From Rhizobium johnstonii 3841 (lineage in GTDB: Bacteria > Pseudomonadota > Alphaproteobacteria > Rhizobiales > Rhizobiaceae): a DNA stretch of 64,000 nt. Numbering within the stretch: the stretch's first letter is position 1; every line of letters begins with the position of its first letter. The position numbers and the translations under genes are program-made. Below are positions 48,851 to 57,987 of this stretch, in pieces. The DNA lies in the NCBI RefSeq assembly GCF_000009265.1, contig NC_008380.1, positions 811,501 to 875,500 on the forward strand, read 5' to 3'. The notes under the pieces are model-generated. The model had not been told where the DNA came from, ran no database searches, and saw only the letters and a list, made by a program, of their open reading frames with translations.

Positions 48851-49818
48851 ATGAATTTAAACGTCAACCGGCTTTTGTTTTTCCGCGTATTTCCGCTGGT
48901 CGTTCTTTGTCTTATTCTCGGGTGGATTTATAGCGGGGCACCGGGGTTCCCGGCACCGAGTCTGAAGCTGATAGCCGTCGCTGGTTGGCAACCGCGCGAT
49001 TCGGCTGGAGAATTCGTGTATCATGACAAGCTTTGGCTTCTGGGCGGCTGGAAATGTCTGGAACTCGACGGATGGCATCAAGTGGGATCTAGTCCAGTCG
49101 GAGCTACCTTTCCATTATACCGACCTGCCGATGACGATCGTGTTCAAAAGGACCGAATGTGGGTACTCGGTGGACCACACTTTCGGACCCGGAGCATCCT
49201 GCCACCAATGCCGTGTGGAACTCCGATGACGGAATTCGCTGGAACAAGGTCCAAGTAGCGGCTTCCTGGAGCCCAAGAACAGCCACGCCGATTGTGATGC
49301 TAAATGGTAAGCTGTGGATTCTCGGGGGGCTTGAGTGGGTTGATGGCAAGCAGACACTTAAGAACGACGTGTGGAGCTCCAGCGATGGCATCAATTGGAC
49401 CAAGGTGACAGAACACGCGGCATGGCAGCCGCGTGCATATCACACGGCCGTCGCTTATCACGGAAAACTATGGGTTCTTGGCGGCGGGTCATATCACCCA
49501 GACTACATTGCCTTGAACGACGTCTGGAACTCTGAAGATGGTATCAATTAGAAAAAAGTTTCCAACGCACCGTGGAGCGGACGGATCTGGTTCTCGGGCG
49601 CAGAATATCGAGATCGCATGTGGGTGATTGGTGGCTGGAGTAAAGAAGCCCTTAACGTCGGCGGAATTTGGTTCACGGACGATGGCATTGATTGGACGCG
49701 ATTGCGTTTATCTGACAGCTGGCGACCAAGACATGAACAATCGATTTATGTTGTGGGCGATAGAATAATCATCGCTGGCGGGCATGCCGATCCAATCACC
49801 AATGAGTGTGGGAGCTGA
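48851..49818 (+). pseudogene. Broken kelch-repeat/beta-propeller protein gene
   Basis: An ATG at 48851 opens a membrane anchor or signal (LLFFRVFPLVVLCLILGWIY) followed by propeller blades. Blades of the kind HDKLWLLGGW, DVWSSSDGINWTKV, GKLWVLGGGS, DRMWVIGGWS and DDGIDWTRLR recur about every 50 residues. They are spread over three frames, with shifts near 49050, 49150 and 49165, and an in-frame TAG at 49549-49551 (after EDGIN). A complete IS lies 86 bases downstream. The intact form would be an anchored periplasmic or surface propeller. Confidence 0.8.
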
Positions 49819-49956
49819 AAGTTCCTCGGCTATGGCTAGAATTCGATCGCCTCTGACCTGCCACTGAAATTTTCATCCGGCGACGATTAGAGCCTCGGCA
49901 CAACTGAACCGCCCCAGGATTCTGGACCACCGGAGGCTGGAGTTTTCCGGCTTCGT

Positions 49957-50772
49957 TCAGGGAGGTGGGCTGGTTGCGCCTCCCGGATTCATCAGTAAGA
50001 TTGGCACCTTATTGCCGATGGCACCATGTGGCCGAACCTCATTGTAGTCTCTGCGCCAATCCTCCATCTTTTCGCGGGCATCCGCAAGGGTCAGGAACCA
50101 ATGCTGGTTCAGACATTCGGCTCGGAAGCGGCCGTTGAATGCTTCGATGAAGGCATTGTCCGTCGGCTTGCCTGGACGTGAGAAGTCCAAGGTCACACCC
50201 TTGGCATAGGCCCAAAGATCGAGATCGCGTGACACGAATTCCGTGCCCTGATCGACACGGATCGTCTTCGGATAACCGACCTGCCGGCATATCCGTTCCA
50301 AGGTTTGCACGACGTCTTCACCGCGATAGCTGTGACGCGGATCAAGCACCGGCACATAGCGCGAGAAGGTGTCGATCACCGTCAGAACCCGCAACTTCTT
50401 TCCGGTCGCCAGCTGGTCGTGAACGAAGTCCATGGCCCAGACATCATTCGGTCCAACCGCCATTCGCCGATCCTCCCGCAGTTTGGCTTTGACCCGGCGC
50501 TTTGGCGTTTTGTTCCGCAGTTGAAGGCCCAAGTCCCTGTAAATCTTATAGGTTCGCTTGATGTTGGTGCCCCAACCCTCACGCTCTAAGAGCACATGCA
50601 CGCGACGATAGCCGTAGCGCACTCGGGTTTCGCAGATCTCGCGAATACGACGTTCCAGGCCGGCCTGATCGGCACGGCGAGAGGTGTAGTGGTAGCTTGA
50701 ACGATCGAAGTTCAGCGCCCCACAGGCACGCCGGATCGAGATCGCCCAATCGCGGCACATGCCCTTCACCAC
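49957..50772 (-). CDS. IS3-family transposase, catalytic subunit OrfB
   Basis: A 271-residue DDE integrase-like transposase. The three acidic residues are in WAMDFVHD, RVDQGTEFVS and NAFIEAFNGRFR; the N-terminal HTH_21-type segment (RIREICETRVRYGYRRVHVLL) is present. The annotated start is a GTG at 50772. The frame stays open further up through KALRPARKREVV into the end of orfA, so a fusion protein by programmed frameshift near a CGAAAGC stretch is expected, as in most IS3 elements. Confidence 0.93.
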   Translation of the reverse strand: MVKGMCRDWAISIRRACGALNFDRSSYHYTSRRADQAGLERRIREICETRVRYGYRRVHVLLEREGWGTNIKRTYKIYRDLGLQLRNKTPKRRVKAKLREDRRMAVGPNDVWAMDFVHDQLATGKKLRVLTVIDTFSRYVPVLDPRHSYRGEDVVQTLERICRQVGYPKTIRVDQGTEFVSRDLDLWAYAKGVTLDFSRPGKPTDNAFIEAFNGRFRAECLNQHWFLTLADAREKMEDWRRDYNEVRPHGAIGNKVPILLMNPGGATSPPP

Positions 50773-50792
50773 CTCCCGCTTGCGAGCAGGCC

Positions 50793-51056
50793 TTAGAGCT
50801 TTCGGCGAATGACGTCCTGCAGCATCTCACGGTCGAGTGTTAGGTCCGCGACGATCTTCTTCAGCCGTGCGTTCTCGTCCTCGAGTTGCCTCAGCTTCTT
50901 CATCTCCGGCGGCAACATGCCGGCATATTTCTTCCAATTGAAGTAGGTCGCCTGGCTGATTCCCGCCCTCCGGCAGATCTCCGCCACCGGCACACCTTCG
51001 TCACCCTGCTTCAGAACAAGCGCTTTCTGAGCGTCCGAAAACTGCGATGCCTTCAT
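50793..51056 (-). CDS. IS3-family transposase, OrfA
   Basis: An 87-residue helix-turn-helix protein that binds the IS ends. The sequence MKASQFSDAQKALVLKQGDEG, then CRRAGISQATYFNWKKYAGM and a leucine-zipper-like KKLRQLEDENARLKKIVADL, is typical of IS3 OrfA. It ends MLQDVIRRKL in a frame different from orfB, with overlap of the open frames. Confidence 0.93.
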   Translation of the reverse strand: MKASQFSDAQKALVLKQGDEGVPVAEICRRAGISQATYFNWKKYAGMLPPEMKKLRQLEDENARLKKIVADLTLDREMLQDVIRRKL

Positions 51057-51243
51057 CGTCTTCCGTTCCTTTCCCAGCCAGGAAAATGCACCGGAAAACT
51101 CTAACCAATACTGGTCCAGTTTGAAGGGTTCAGATCACAACAACCTTGGAAATTCAGCGGATGGCAGCTTGCGTATCCAGCCTCTATAAGGAACAGCCGC
51201 TCGTTCGCGGAATTTTGGGCTGAGGTTAGGCGCGGATGACAAA

Positions 51244-52392
51244 CTACGCCGCCCATCCTTCCAGCGCGTCAGCCAGAACTGCCGCAACGCGGTTCTGCTG
51301 CTCGAACGTCAGGCCTACCCACAAGGGCAAGCGTATCAGACGCTCTGACTGCGAAGTCGTTACCGGCAACTCGCCTGACATCCGCGCATATCGTCTTCCT
51401 GCGGGCGAGGAATGAAGAGGGACGTAATGGAAGACTGACGAAATGCCGTTGCTTTTCAGCTCACCTAGTACCTTTTGACGGTCTCTCTCTTCCGGCAGCA
51501 GTACATAGTACATGTGGGCATTATGCTGGCAATCATCAGGCACGATAGGGCGACGGAGCAGCCCCTCCGTTTCGAGCGGCTCAAGGATCGCGTGATAATA
51601 ATGCCAGATCGCCAGACGGTCTTTTGTAATGCGCTCTGACTCTTCGAGTTGCGCCCACAAGAAGGCCGCGATCAACTCCCCCGGCAGGAAGGACGAGCCC
51701 ACTTCCTGCCAAGTGTACTTGTCAACTTCACCCCGGAAGAAACGACTGCGATCAGTGCCTTTTTCACGGATGACTTCGGCCCGCAGAGCCAGCGCAGGAT
51801 CATTGACCAATAGCGCTCCGCCTTCGCCAGAAATGACATTCTTGGTCTCGTGAAAACTGTATGCCGCGAGATCGCCGATGCTGCCGATCGGGCGCCCCTT
51901 ATATGCGGCCATCACGCCCTGTGCCGCGTCCTCTACGACCTTGAGACCGTGTTGTTTGGCGATGCGCATAATGGTGTCCATTTCGCATGCAACGCCCGCG
52001 TAGTGAACTGGGACTATAGCGCGAGTGCGCGGGGTGATCGCCGCTTCAATCAAGCTTTCATCTAGATTCAGAGTGTCTTCACGGATGTCGACGAATACCG
52101 GGACTCCGCCGCGCAGGACGAAGGCGTTTGCAGTCGAGACGAAAGTGTATGATGGCATTATGATCTCGTCACCCGGCTGAATGTCGAGAAGCAGAGCCGC
52201 CATTTCGAGCGCCGCAGTGCATGAGTGAGTTAGTAGCGACTTGTTGCAGCCGCTTGTTTGCTCAAGCCACTCATGACATCTTTTGGTAAATGGGCCGTCT
52301 CCGGCAAGCATGTTTCCAAACTTTGCTTCAGCAATGTAATAGAGTTCCTTCCCTGTCATGAAAGGACGGTTGAATTCTATTTTATTGCTCAC
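51244..52392 (-). CDS. wecE: dTDP-4-amino-4,6-dideoxygalactose transaminase (WecE/RffA-like)
   Basis: A 382-residue PLP enzyme of the DegT/DnrJ/EryC1 group. It is close to enterobacterial WecE along its length: NRPFMTGKELYYIAEAKFG, PGDEIIMPSYTFVSTANAFV, VPVHYAGVACEMDTIM and SFHETKN with the PLP lysine. It transfers an amino group from glutamate to dTDP-4-keto-6-deoxyglucose, giving dTDP-Fuc4N. GTG at 52392 is chosen as start, since AGGGGGAAG precedes it and it overlaps the rfbA stop by 11 bases; the ATG at 52431 would lie deeper within rfbA. The needed RmlB dehydratase is not in the window. Confidence 0.92.
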   Translation of the reverse strand: MSNKIEFNRPFMTGKELYYIAEAKFGNMLAGDGPFTKRCHEWLEQTSGCNKSLLTHSCTAALEMAALLLDIQPGDEIIMPSYTFVSTANAFVLRGGVPVFVDIREDTLNLDESLIEAAITPRTRAIVPVHYAGVACEMDTIMRIAKQHGLKVVEDAAQGVMAAYKGRPIGSIGDLAAYSFHETKNVISGEGGALLVNDPALALRAEVIREKGTDRSRFFRGEVDKYTWQEVGSSFLPGELIAAFLWAQLEESERITKDRLAIWHYYHAILEPLETEGLLRRPIVPDDCQHNAHMYYVLLPEERDRQKVLGELKSNGISSVFHYVPLHSSPAGRRYARMSGELPVTTSQSERLIRLPLWVGLTFEQQNRVAAVLADALEGWAA

Positions 52393-53275
52393 TGCTTCCC
52401 CCTTGAAGTCTGTGCCATTCCTCGGAGACACTGTGCAGGTATTCGCTGTATTCGCATTTTGGCATGCGAGTTATCAGGCCTTCGAATTGCTCAATACTGA
52501 GGAAGCCTCTTACGAGGGCAGCCTCTTCCGGGCAACCAATTTTTACGCCCTGTCTTCGTTCGATCGCTTCGATATAGCTAGACGCCTCGTGCAGCGCAGT
52601 ACTGGTACCGGCGTCAAGCCAGGCAAAGCCGCGGCTCAAGCGCCGCACCTGCAGCTTGCCCAGCCTCAGGTATTCCAGATTGATGTCCGTGATTTCCAGT
52701 TCCCCCCGGATGGACGGCTTCACTGCCTTTGCAATGCCCAACACGCTGTTGTCGTAGACATACACGCCAGGCACGGCGTAGTTGCTTTTGGGGTGCTGGG
52801 GCTTTTCTTCAATGGAGATTGCCTTTCCGTTCCGGTCGAACTCCACCACGCCATAGCGCTCTGGGTCCTTGACATGGTAAGCGAAAATTGTTGCGCCACC
52901 CGTAAAGCTGGAGACTGCCCGGGGGAAATCGTCCCCACCGGAAAAGATATTGTCGCCCAGCATCAGGATCACGTCATCGGAGCCAACAAAATCCGCCGCA
53001 ATCAAAAATGCCTGTGCAATCCCTTCGGGTCTCGGCTGCTCGCGATACTGGATTGCCACTCCCCATTGATTGCCATCCCCAAGCAAATTCTGATACCGAG
53101 GCAAGTCATGCGGCGTCGCAATGAGGCAGAATTCTCTGACCCCTGACGCAATCAGAACGGTCAGAGGGTAATAGATCATAGGTTTGTCGAAAACAGCCTG
53201 GAGCTGCTTACTGGAGACTTGCGTCAGAGGATACAGTCGCGACCCCGCGCCGCCAGCAAGAACAATCGCTTTCAT
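52382..53275 (-). CDS. rfbA: Glucose-1-phosphate thymidylyltransferase
   Basis: A 297-residue nucleotidyltransferase (RmlA) that makes dTDP-glucose from dTTP and glucose-1-phosphate. The signature KAIVLAGGAGSRLYPLTQ, SSKQLQAVFDKPMIYYPL, ILMLGDNIFSG and EEKPQHPKSNYAVPGVYVYD are complete. It supplies the precursor for the downstream WecE aminotransferase, with which it overlaps. No rmlB, rmlC or rmlD genes are seen, so dTDP-4-keto-6-deoxyglucose must come from RmlB encoded elsewhere. 92 bases separate it from the next upstream gene. Confidence 0.95.
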   Translation of the reverse strand: MKAIVLAGGAGSRLYPLTQVSSKQLQAVFDKPMIYYPLTVLIASGVREFCLIATPHDLPRYQNLLGDGNQWGVAIQYREQPRPEGIAQAFLIAADFVGSDDVILMLGDNIFSGGDDFPRAVSSFTGGATIFAYHVKDPERYGVVEFDRNGKAISIEEKPQHPKSNYAVPGVYVYDNSVLGIAKAVKPSIRGELEITDINLEYLRLGKLQVRRLSRGFAWLDAGTSTALHEASSYIEAIERRQGVKIGCPEEAALVRGFLSIEQFEGLITRMPKCEYSEYLHSVSEEWHRLQGGSSEQ

Positions 53276-53367
53276 TCATGTCTCCCCACACGATATCGTC
53301 GCCGCGATCGGTGTCCGTTAGATGAATGCCCTTCCACTCGACAAAATGAAAAGGGACAACATCAGCC

Positions 53368-54249
53368 TCACATCTTTCTGGCGACGAGCAGTCGCGAACC
53401 ACCCAAAGGGAAATCGAAACCAGTTCCGATGAGAGCGCTTTCCGCACGCAATATCCATCTGAAAGCGTTATTGAGCAGGCTTGGAAGTTGCATCTCGGTT
53501 CGAACGTCGATCTCGTCAACCGATTTATTTCGGCTTAGCAAACGCGAAGCTAGCATCGCCGGCAGCAGGAACGAGACGAAGGAGGTGTTGCGAAGGATGG
53601 TGAAGCCCGCGGCAGTAACTTTCCTGCTCAATTCGTTGGCCGTGTACCGACGGCAATGGTGAGCGTAATCGTCAAGGGGACTCCACAGCCATGGATGTTG
53701 CGGAACAGTCACCAGCAGCGTACCTTTAGGCTTCAGCGCGGCGTGCATTTGCTGCAGGACGGTTTCATCTTCCTCGATGTGCTCAAGAACATCAAATGCG
53801 CCGATGGCTTCAAATTCCTCCGCGAATGGAATTGCCCGGGCATCCATTTGCATGAGCCGTGCATTAGGCAATCTCTGAGAAGCGAATCGCAGACCCTCGA
53901 TAAATATCTCGCTTCCGAAAATCTCAGCTTCAGGATATTTTCCGGTGACGCCGGAAAGAACAAAACCCGTTCCACAGCCAATTTCCAGAAAAGAGCGGAA
54001 TTTGGGATGGTACTTGCGTAAAGCCCATAGGATAAGATCGTTTCGGGACCGGAACCAGAAATTTGTGGCCTCTAATTCCGACAGAACTTTGAAATAGGAA
54101 GCCTCAAATCCACCTCCTTGGTTAGCAAACTGTGGAGCGTAAGCTGCTATTCCGCCTATTTCTTCAGGCTCCCAGCGGCAAGCGGGGCAACGAGGCCTGC
54201 CGGCTTCGCTGTCGAATTTAGTTCCACAACCCAAACAACGGGAGCTCAC
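53368..54249 (-). CDS. SAM-dependent methyltransferase with N-terminal zinc ribbon
   Basis: A 293-residue protein. Residues 5-24 carry CLGCGTKFDSEAGRPRCPAC, two CxxC pairs of a zinc ribbon. The class I methyltransferase core follows: SFLEIGCGTGFVLSG near residue 100, then GAFDVLEHIEEDETVLQQMH and GTLLVTVPQHPWLWSPLDDY. It belongs to the Methyltransf_11/23 group common in glycan clusters. Its start overlaps the end of nothing upstream, but its GtrA neighbour begins 4 bases inside the next unit, indicating coupled translation. The acceptor, sugar or lipid, is unknown. Confidence 0.85.
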   Translation of the reverse strand: MSSRCLGCGTKFDSEAGRPRCPACRWEPEEIGGIAAYAPQFANQGGGFEASYFKVLSELEATNFWFRSRNDLILWALRKYHPKFRSFLEIGCGTGFVLSGVTGKYPEAEIFGSEIFIEGLRFASQRLPNARLMQMDARAIPFAEEFEAIGAFDVLEHIEEDETVLQQMHAALKPKGTLLVTVPQHPWLWSPLDDYAHHCRRYTANELSRKVTAAGFTILRNTSFVSFLLPAMLASRLLSRNKSVDEIDVRTEMQLPSLLNNAFRWILRAESALIGTGFDFPLGGSRLLVARKM

Positions 54250-54635
54250 GGGTTTTGTTTTCTCTTGCTAGTGGACGGGAAGGCATAAATGTTGGACGCC
54301 AGATATACGAATGCGGCCACAGCAACTATACCAAATGCTTGCACATAGAAGTGCGCATAATGGAGCCTATCCACGAACACGTAGAGGATGCTGTAGTTCA
54401 GCGCGTAACCAATGCCATAGATGATTCCATATCGGACTAGGGCCCCCTGCTGCTCCGCAGCCTGAATAAAAACCCAGCGCCGATTGGCGGCAAAGCTCAT
54501 CAAAACTCCGACCAAATAAAGTATAGTCATCGCCAACTTTGGCGGAACCCCAGAAAAGGTGACAATGAGGTAAAGGATATATCCGAAGCCGTTGGTCAAT
54601 AAGCCGATAAATCCAAAACGGGCCAGCTGCAACAT
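54246..54635 (-). CDS. GtrA-family membrane protein
   Basis: A small protein with four membrane helices, family typical for moving lipid-linked sugars (GtrA flippase-like). The start MLQLARFGFIGLLTNGFGYI fits the family; the frame is open 87 bases further upstream to 54722 but that would overlap the neighbouring gene, so 54635 is preferred (129 residues). No clear ribosome binding site stands before either. FAANRRWVFI is the conserved loop. It may act with the GT2 protein of this cluster (GtrB-like). The end overlaps the following methyltransferase gene by 4 bases. Confidence 0.8.
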   Translation of the reverse strand: MLQLARFGFIGLLTNGFGYILYLIVTFSGVPPKLAMTILYLVGVLMSFAANRRWVFIQAAEQQGALVRYGIIYGIGYALNYSILYVFVDRLHYAHFYVQAFGIVAVAAFVYLASNIYAFPSTSKRKQNP

Positions 54636-54642
54636 ACTATTT

Positions 54643-55584
54643 CTAGACAGAATCAGATCTCTCCACCTTATTGTCGTCCAGAACAGCCAAGCCAAAACCC
54701 GTTTTACCGTAGCCATCGCCATTGTATAGCATATAGGTATTGTCCTCGTGCCGAAACACGTAAGGGTACTCGATCATCGCGCTATCCCAGCCGTTTTCGG
54801 AAACGTCTATACCCACCTGGTCCAATTTCAAGATCCACGCGATTCCGTCCCGGCTTTCAGAATACCCGATCCGATAGGCTTCGCCCTGACCGCTGCGATA
54901 AGAAAACCACATCCGGTAACCACACGCCGCATCAATGAGAACCGTGGGCCTGGAGAAGGCTTGCGCCCTACCAATTTCATAGGGAATTGCCACACCTTCC
55001 TTGTGCCATATATGGCCATCCCTTGAACTTGCGGACTTGATAACATGGAGCATTTCACCGTTGCCCGCGTCCCAGGTTACGGTGGACCCATACCACATCC
55101 TGAACTTTTCACTATCCGTCTTTTCAACCCATGGATAGGAAAGACTGACTGAATCTTCCTCATCCGAAGCCATGAACGCTACGTCGGCGTCCAGCTCAAG
55201 CGTCAGATCGGGTCGAACCTTTATACGGCCTATATCGCCACGCCAGTGCCCTCCCGGAGGCCTCTGCCATCCCATGAATAGCATATAGCGCTGCACTCCC
55301 GCATAATAGCAGTTACCGATGCTGATACCCGCTTCAAAGAAACTGCCGCCAGCACCGTGTACCAGAAAGGGCTGCTTGTGTTCGTGAACGACTTCTCGCG
55401 TCAAGAGATTAATATCAACGGCGCCCACAGAGGAACGATTCTCGCTGTCGCGCCCGCTAAAAAACACCCTGTATGTGTCACCTTCAAGGTGGAGTGCGAG
55501 CGGGTTGGCAGCGTGACTCCTCAGCTTCGGGTGCAAACCGGACGGTTTGAAGAGCAGGTCGGTTTTAACCCATGTGCCGGTCAT
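54643..55584 (-). CDS. Five-bladed beta-propeller protein, glycoside hydrolase 43/32-like
   Basis: A 313-residue protein made of repeated blades: YRVFFSGRDSENRSSVGAV, YMLFMGWQRPPGGHWRGDIG, FRMWYGSTVTWDAGNGE, YRMWFSYRSGQGEAYRIGYS and TYMLYNGDGYGKTGFGLAV. This pattern resembles the clan of GH43/GH32/GH68 propellers, often found in polysaccharide loci without known activity. No signal peptide, so it acts in the cytoplasm. Catalytic acids cannot be assigned with confidence; it might be a hydrolase, a transferase or a scaffold. It overlaps the acyltransferase gene by 4 bases. Confidence 0.7.
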   Translation of the reverse strand: MTGTWVKTDLLFKPSGLHPKLRSHAANPLALHLEGDTYRVFFSGRDSENRSSVGAVDINLLTREVVHEHKQPFLVHGAGGSFFEAGISIGNCYYAGVQRYMLFMGWQRPPGGHWRGDIGRIKVRPDLTLELDADVAFMASDEEDSVSLSYPWVEKTDSEKFRMWYGSTVTWDAGNGEMLHVIKSASSRDGHIWHKEGVAIPYEIGRAQAFSRPTVLIDAACGYRMWFSYRSGQGEAYRIGYSESRDGIAWILKLDQVGIDVSENGWDSAMIEYPYVFRHEDNTYMLYNGDGYGKTGFGLAVLDDNKVERSDSV

Positions 55585-56246
55585 ATCTTGCGCAGTTTTG
55601 AGCTGGGAACACGCGAGCGTTCAGAGGCGCTAGCTACGTAAACTCCATCAGCCTCGGCATCGGACAGTATGAGTGCTGCGGCACCGATAACGCACTTTGC
55701 CCCGATACTAACGTGATCACGAAGCGTGGCATTGACCCCTATGAAACATTGCTCGCCGATCCTGACACCACCGGACACCACAACATGGGAGGATATGAAC
55801 GTGTGACTTCCGATATCCGAATGATGACCTATGTGGTTACCGCTCCACAACGTGACATTATCGCCGATATGCGAAAATGGTTGGATCGTATTGTCTTCAA
55901 GAATAAAACAATTACGCCCGAAGGAATGCCCGTTGAGGACTGTTGCGCTAGAACTGATATAGCTTGCAAGATCGTAACCGAGAGCCAGCCCGGCCTCGAA
56001 TTTCTCCTTGCGGATTTGGTTCAGCTTGGAGTAGCTGAGTGCGACGAAAAGGGCATGGTCGGCCGGTGGATAGAGATCAGCGACGTTTTCGAAGGCAACG
56101 ACCGGCAGGCCACAAAACTCTCGATTAGTTAAATAGGCTTCGTCCACAGTGAACGCGACCACATCATAATCGCTGTCATTTTGGAAATAGTAATGCGCGA
56201 GTTGGGCGATATCGCCGGCCCCAAAAATGATGAGCTTCCGCGTCAT
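55581..56246 (-). CDS. Sugar O/N-acyltransferase of the NeuD/PglD type
   Basis: A 221-residue protein. The N-terminal Rossmann-like domain (KLIIFGAGDIAQLAHYYFQN) and the C-terminal left-handed beta helix (VTLWSGNHIGHHSDIGSHTF, SGGVRIGEQCFIGVNATL) match PglD/NeuD acetyltransferases. The catalytic His lies in GNHIGHHSDIG. These enzymes acetylate the amino group of UDP/dTDP-4-amino sugars, so the likely substrate is the dTDP-Fuc4N made by the WecE-like enzyme, giving an N-acetylated or N-acylated sugar. It follows the methyltransferase gene by 2 bases. Confidence 0.88.
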   Translation of the reverse strand: MTRKLIIFGAGDIAQLAHYYFQNDSDYDVVAFTVDEAYLTNREFCGLPVVAFENVADLYPPADHALFVALSYSKLNQIRKEKFEAGLALGYDLASYISSSATVLNGHSFGRNCFILEDNTIQPFSHIGDNVTLWSGNHIGHHSDIGSHTFISSHVVVSGGVRIGEQCFIGVNATLRDHVSIGAKCVIGAAALILSDAEADGVYVASASERSRVPSSKLRKI

Positions 56247-56248
56247 AG

Positions 56249-56878
56249 CTACTTCCTCACGATCATCGTAAACTCGTATAGCTCATAGTCATGCAACAAA
56301 GCTACCCGCCGTGAATAGCGCCGTTTGCAAAGATCGAATAAGTCCAGCGGGTTGGCGTAGAAAAGATCACCCCGCATCCGGTCTGCATCAGAATAGGATG
56401 TTAGACAATTGAAAGAAAAACCTGTCCGACTGGATATGTTCATCATGTCCAGTGTTTCCACCAGATACGCAAGCCACTCCTCGTCCGTCCGACCAAGCCG
56501 CACATTGAAAATTCCCGACGCTACGGAATAATCGACGATCTCACCTGGCGAGTTAGCCAACCTAAAAGTCACGTCCGGCGACGCGGCGATACGCGAACGG
56601 GCGGCTTCAATCATCGGCAGAGCAATGTCGACACCTATATACCGAGTGGCGTGTCCCAACTGCGAGAGGTGGTCAAGCAACGCCCCATATCCGCATCCTA
56701 TATCGGCGATAGAATATGGTTGCGAAGAATCAACCACCTTGAGAAGTTGATTGAAGCGCATGATTTGGCCAGCTTGGCTGTTCCAGTCAACACCTGCTGC
56801 AGTTTGGCCATGTTCAGCGATTCGTCCCGAATAATAGTTCGCCACATCCTTCAGGATGTCATCACTCGATTCAACCAT
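56249..56878 (-). CDS. SAM-dependent methyltransferase
   Basis: A 209-residue class I methyltransferase. Motif I is SIADIGCGYGALLDHLSQLG, preceded by a helix with FNQLLKVVDSS, and GVDIALPMIEAAR gives the SAM-ribose acidic residue. It lacks any extra domain. It lies tightly upstream of the NeuD-like gene (2-base gap). The acceptor is not evident; a sugar hydroxyl or an N-formyl/N-methyl step is possible. A 161-base gap without a gene separates it from the next gene upstream. Confidence 0.8.
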   Translation of the reverse strand: MVESSDDILKDVANYYSGRIAEHGQTAAGVDWNSQAGQIMRFNQLLKVVDSSQPYSIADIGCGYGALLDHLSQLGHATRYIGVDIALPMIEAARSRIAASPDVTFRLANSPGEIVDYSVASGIFNVRLGRTDEEWLAYLVETLDMMNISSRTGFSFNCLTSYSDADRMRGDLFYANPLDLFDLCKRRYSRRVALLHDYELYEFTMIVRK

Positions 56879-57039
56879 GAATGTCCCACCACGTGTAAGG
56901 GCGCTGATGTTTTAGCGGCGTAGCCATTCCAGCAATATCTACTCCAACACCCGCGACAGCATATACCGCACGGCTGACGACGTTGGAAAGGCCCCTCCAA
57001 CTTTTGTAAAGCGCGTGAGTATTTTTCGGAATAGATCGG

Positions 57040-57987
57040 CTAACTCTCTGAGGAATTCCTTTTAGAATAGATATCTTGAATGATTGAGCGGGGTCTATCC
57101 TTCACCTCCTCCAGGATCTGTTTGACATAAAGGCCCATCAGCCCGGTAAAAACAGCATTCAAGCTGAAGAAAAAGACCACGACGGCCATGAGTGACGCCC
57201 ATCCGTCTTGGACCGGTCCGGTCAGCGCGCGCACCACAACAAACCCGCCGTAGACGATACCTAAGAAAGCCATCATCAAGCTAAAGCACAGCATTAATAT
57301 CAATGGCTTGGCCGAAAACGTCGTGATAGCAAGGGCAGTCAGAGCAATCCGCCTTCCTAGCGAGTAGGTCGTATCCGAGGAGCTGGCTTTGACAAAAGGG
57401 AACGACGCCTGGGGATAGCCAACAAGAATGCTTAGTGGAACGAAGACTGGGTTTTTGTCGCGAAATTTAAGTAGAGCGGATACATAGCGACGGGTCATCA
57501 ATCGCATCGTTGATACGTTCTGGGGTATGCGTACCTCGCTTAACGCGGAGAAAAGCCAATAAAAAAGGTGCCCCGATATCCGCTCCATCCGGCCGCCTTT
57601 CCGACGTTCCTGCAGCCCGTAGAGACAATCAACAGCTTTTCCCCGCAAAACCTGCGCCATTTCCGAAAGCAACTCGGGAGGCTCCTCGAGATCGCTGTCA
57701 ATCAGGAATATTAGGTCGCCTTGAGCATGCTCCAAACCCGCGAGCATCGCTTTATGATGCCCGAAATTTCTGCTCAAGCATAATAGCGAGATCCGAGCGT
57801 CGCGCTCAACCCAATTTCGCACGATGTTCACCGAACCGTCCGGACTGCCATCATCGACAATCACGATTTCAATATCATCCGACACCGCCTCTCCCGCGGC
57901 CAAGGCACGTTGGATGAACTCATCGATTGTGTCCATTGACCTGTATAGGGTTGTAACAATGGATAACTTGCGTGTCATGGAACTCAT
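57040..57987 (-). CDS. Family 2 glycosyltransferase, dolichol-phosphate-mannose synthase/GtrB-like
   Basis: A 315-residue membrane-bound GT2. The GT-A fold starts LSIVTTLYRSMDTIDEFI and keeps IEIVIVDDGSPDGSVNIV, FLIDSDLEEPPELL (the DxD motif) and GLQERRKGGRMER. Two C-terminal membrane helices (LILMLCFSLMMAFLGIVYGG; VVVFFFSLNAVFTGLMGLY) are typical of GtrB/ArnC-like enzymes that load a sugar on undecaprenyl phosphate. It likely works with the GtrA-like protein. Its start overlaps the PhyH gene end by 4 bases. Confidence 0.9.
   Translation of the reverse strand: MSSMTRKLSIVTTLYRSMDTIDEFIQRALAAGEAVSDDIEIVIVDDGSPDGSVNIVRNWVERDARISLLCLSRNFGHHKAMLAGLEHAQGDLIFLIDSDLEEPPELLSEMAQVLRGKAVDCLYGLQERRKGGRMERISGHLFYWLFSALSEVRIPQNVSTMRLMTRRYVSALLKFRDKNPVFVPLSILVGYPQASFPFVKASSSDTTYSLGRRIALTALAITTFSAKPLILMLCFSLMMAFLGIVYGGFVVVRALTGPVQDGWASLMAVVVFFFSLNAVFTGLMGLYVKQILEEVKDRPRSIIQDIYSKRNSSES

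Larger units (their letters stand above)
49905..51132 (-). mobile_element. Complete IS3-family insertion sequence
   Basis: The 1228-bp element is bounded by imperfect inverted repeats. The left end reads TGAACCGCCCCAGGATTCTG, GACCACCGG, then GAGTTTTCCGG; the right end, inverted, reads TGAACCCTTCAAACTGGACC, then GAGTTTTCCGG. Repeats differ by a few bases in length between the two ends. It carries overlapping-frame orfA and orfB. No target duplication is visible (AAC on the left, GAT on the right). A decayed relative lies at 27030. Confidence 0.88.

Noticed and set aside
49896..51136. Target-site duplication of the IS3 element
   Set aside because: Flanking triplets AAC and GAT do not match, and shifting the ends by a base gives no clear duplication.
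54636..54722. N-terminal extension of the GtrA-like protein
   Set aside because: Would overlap the neighbouring propeller gene by 80 bases, and family members begin at the inner Met.
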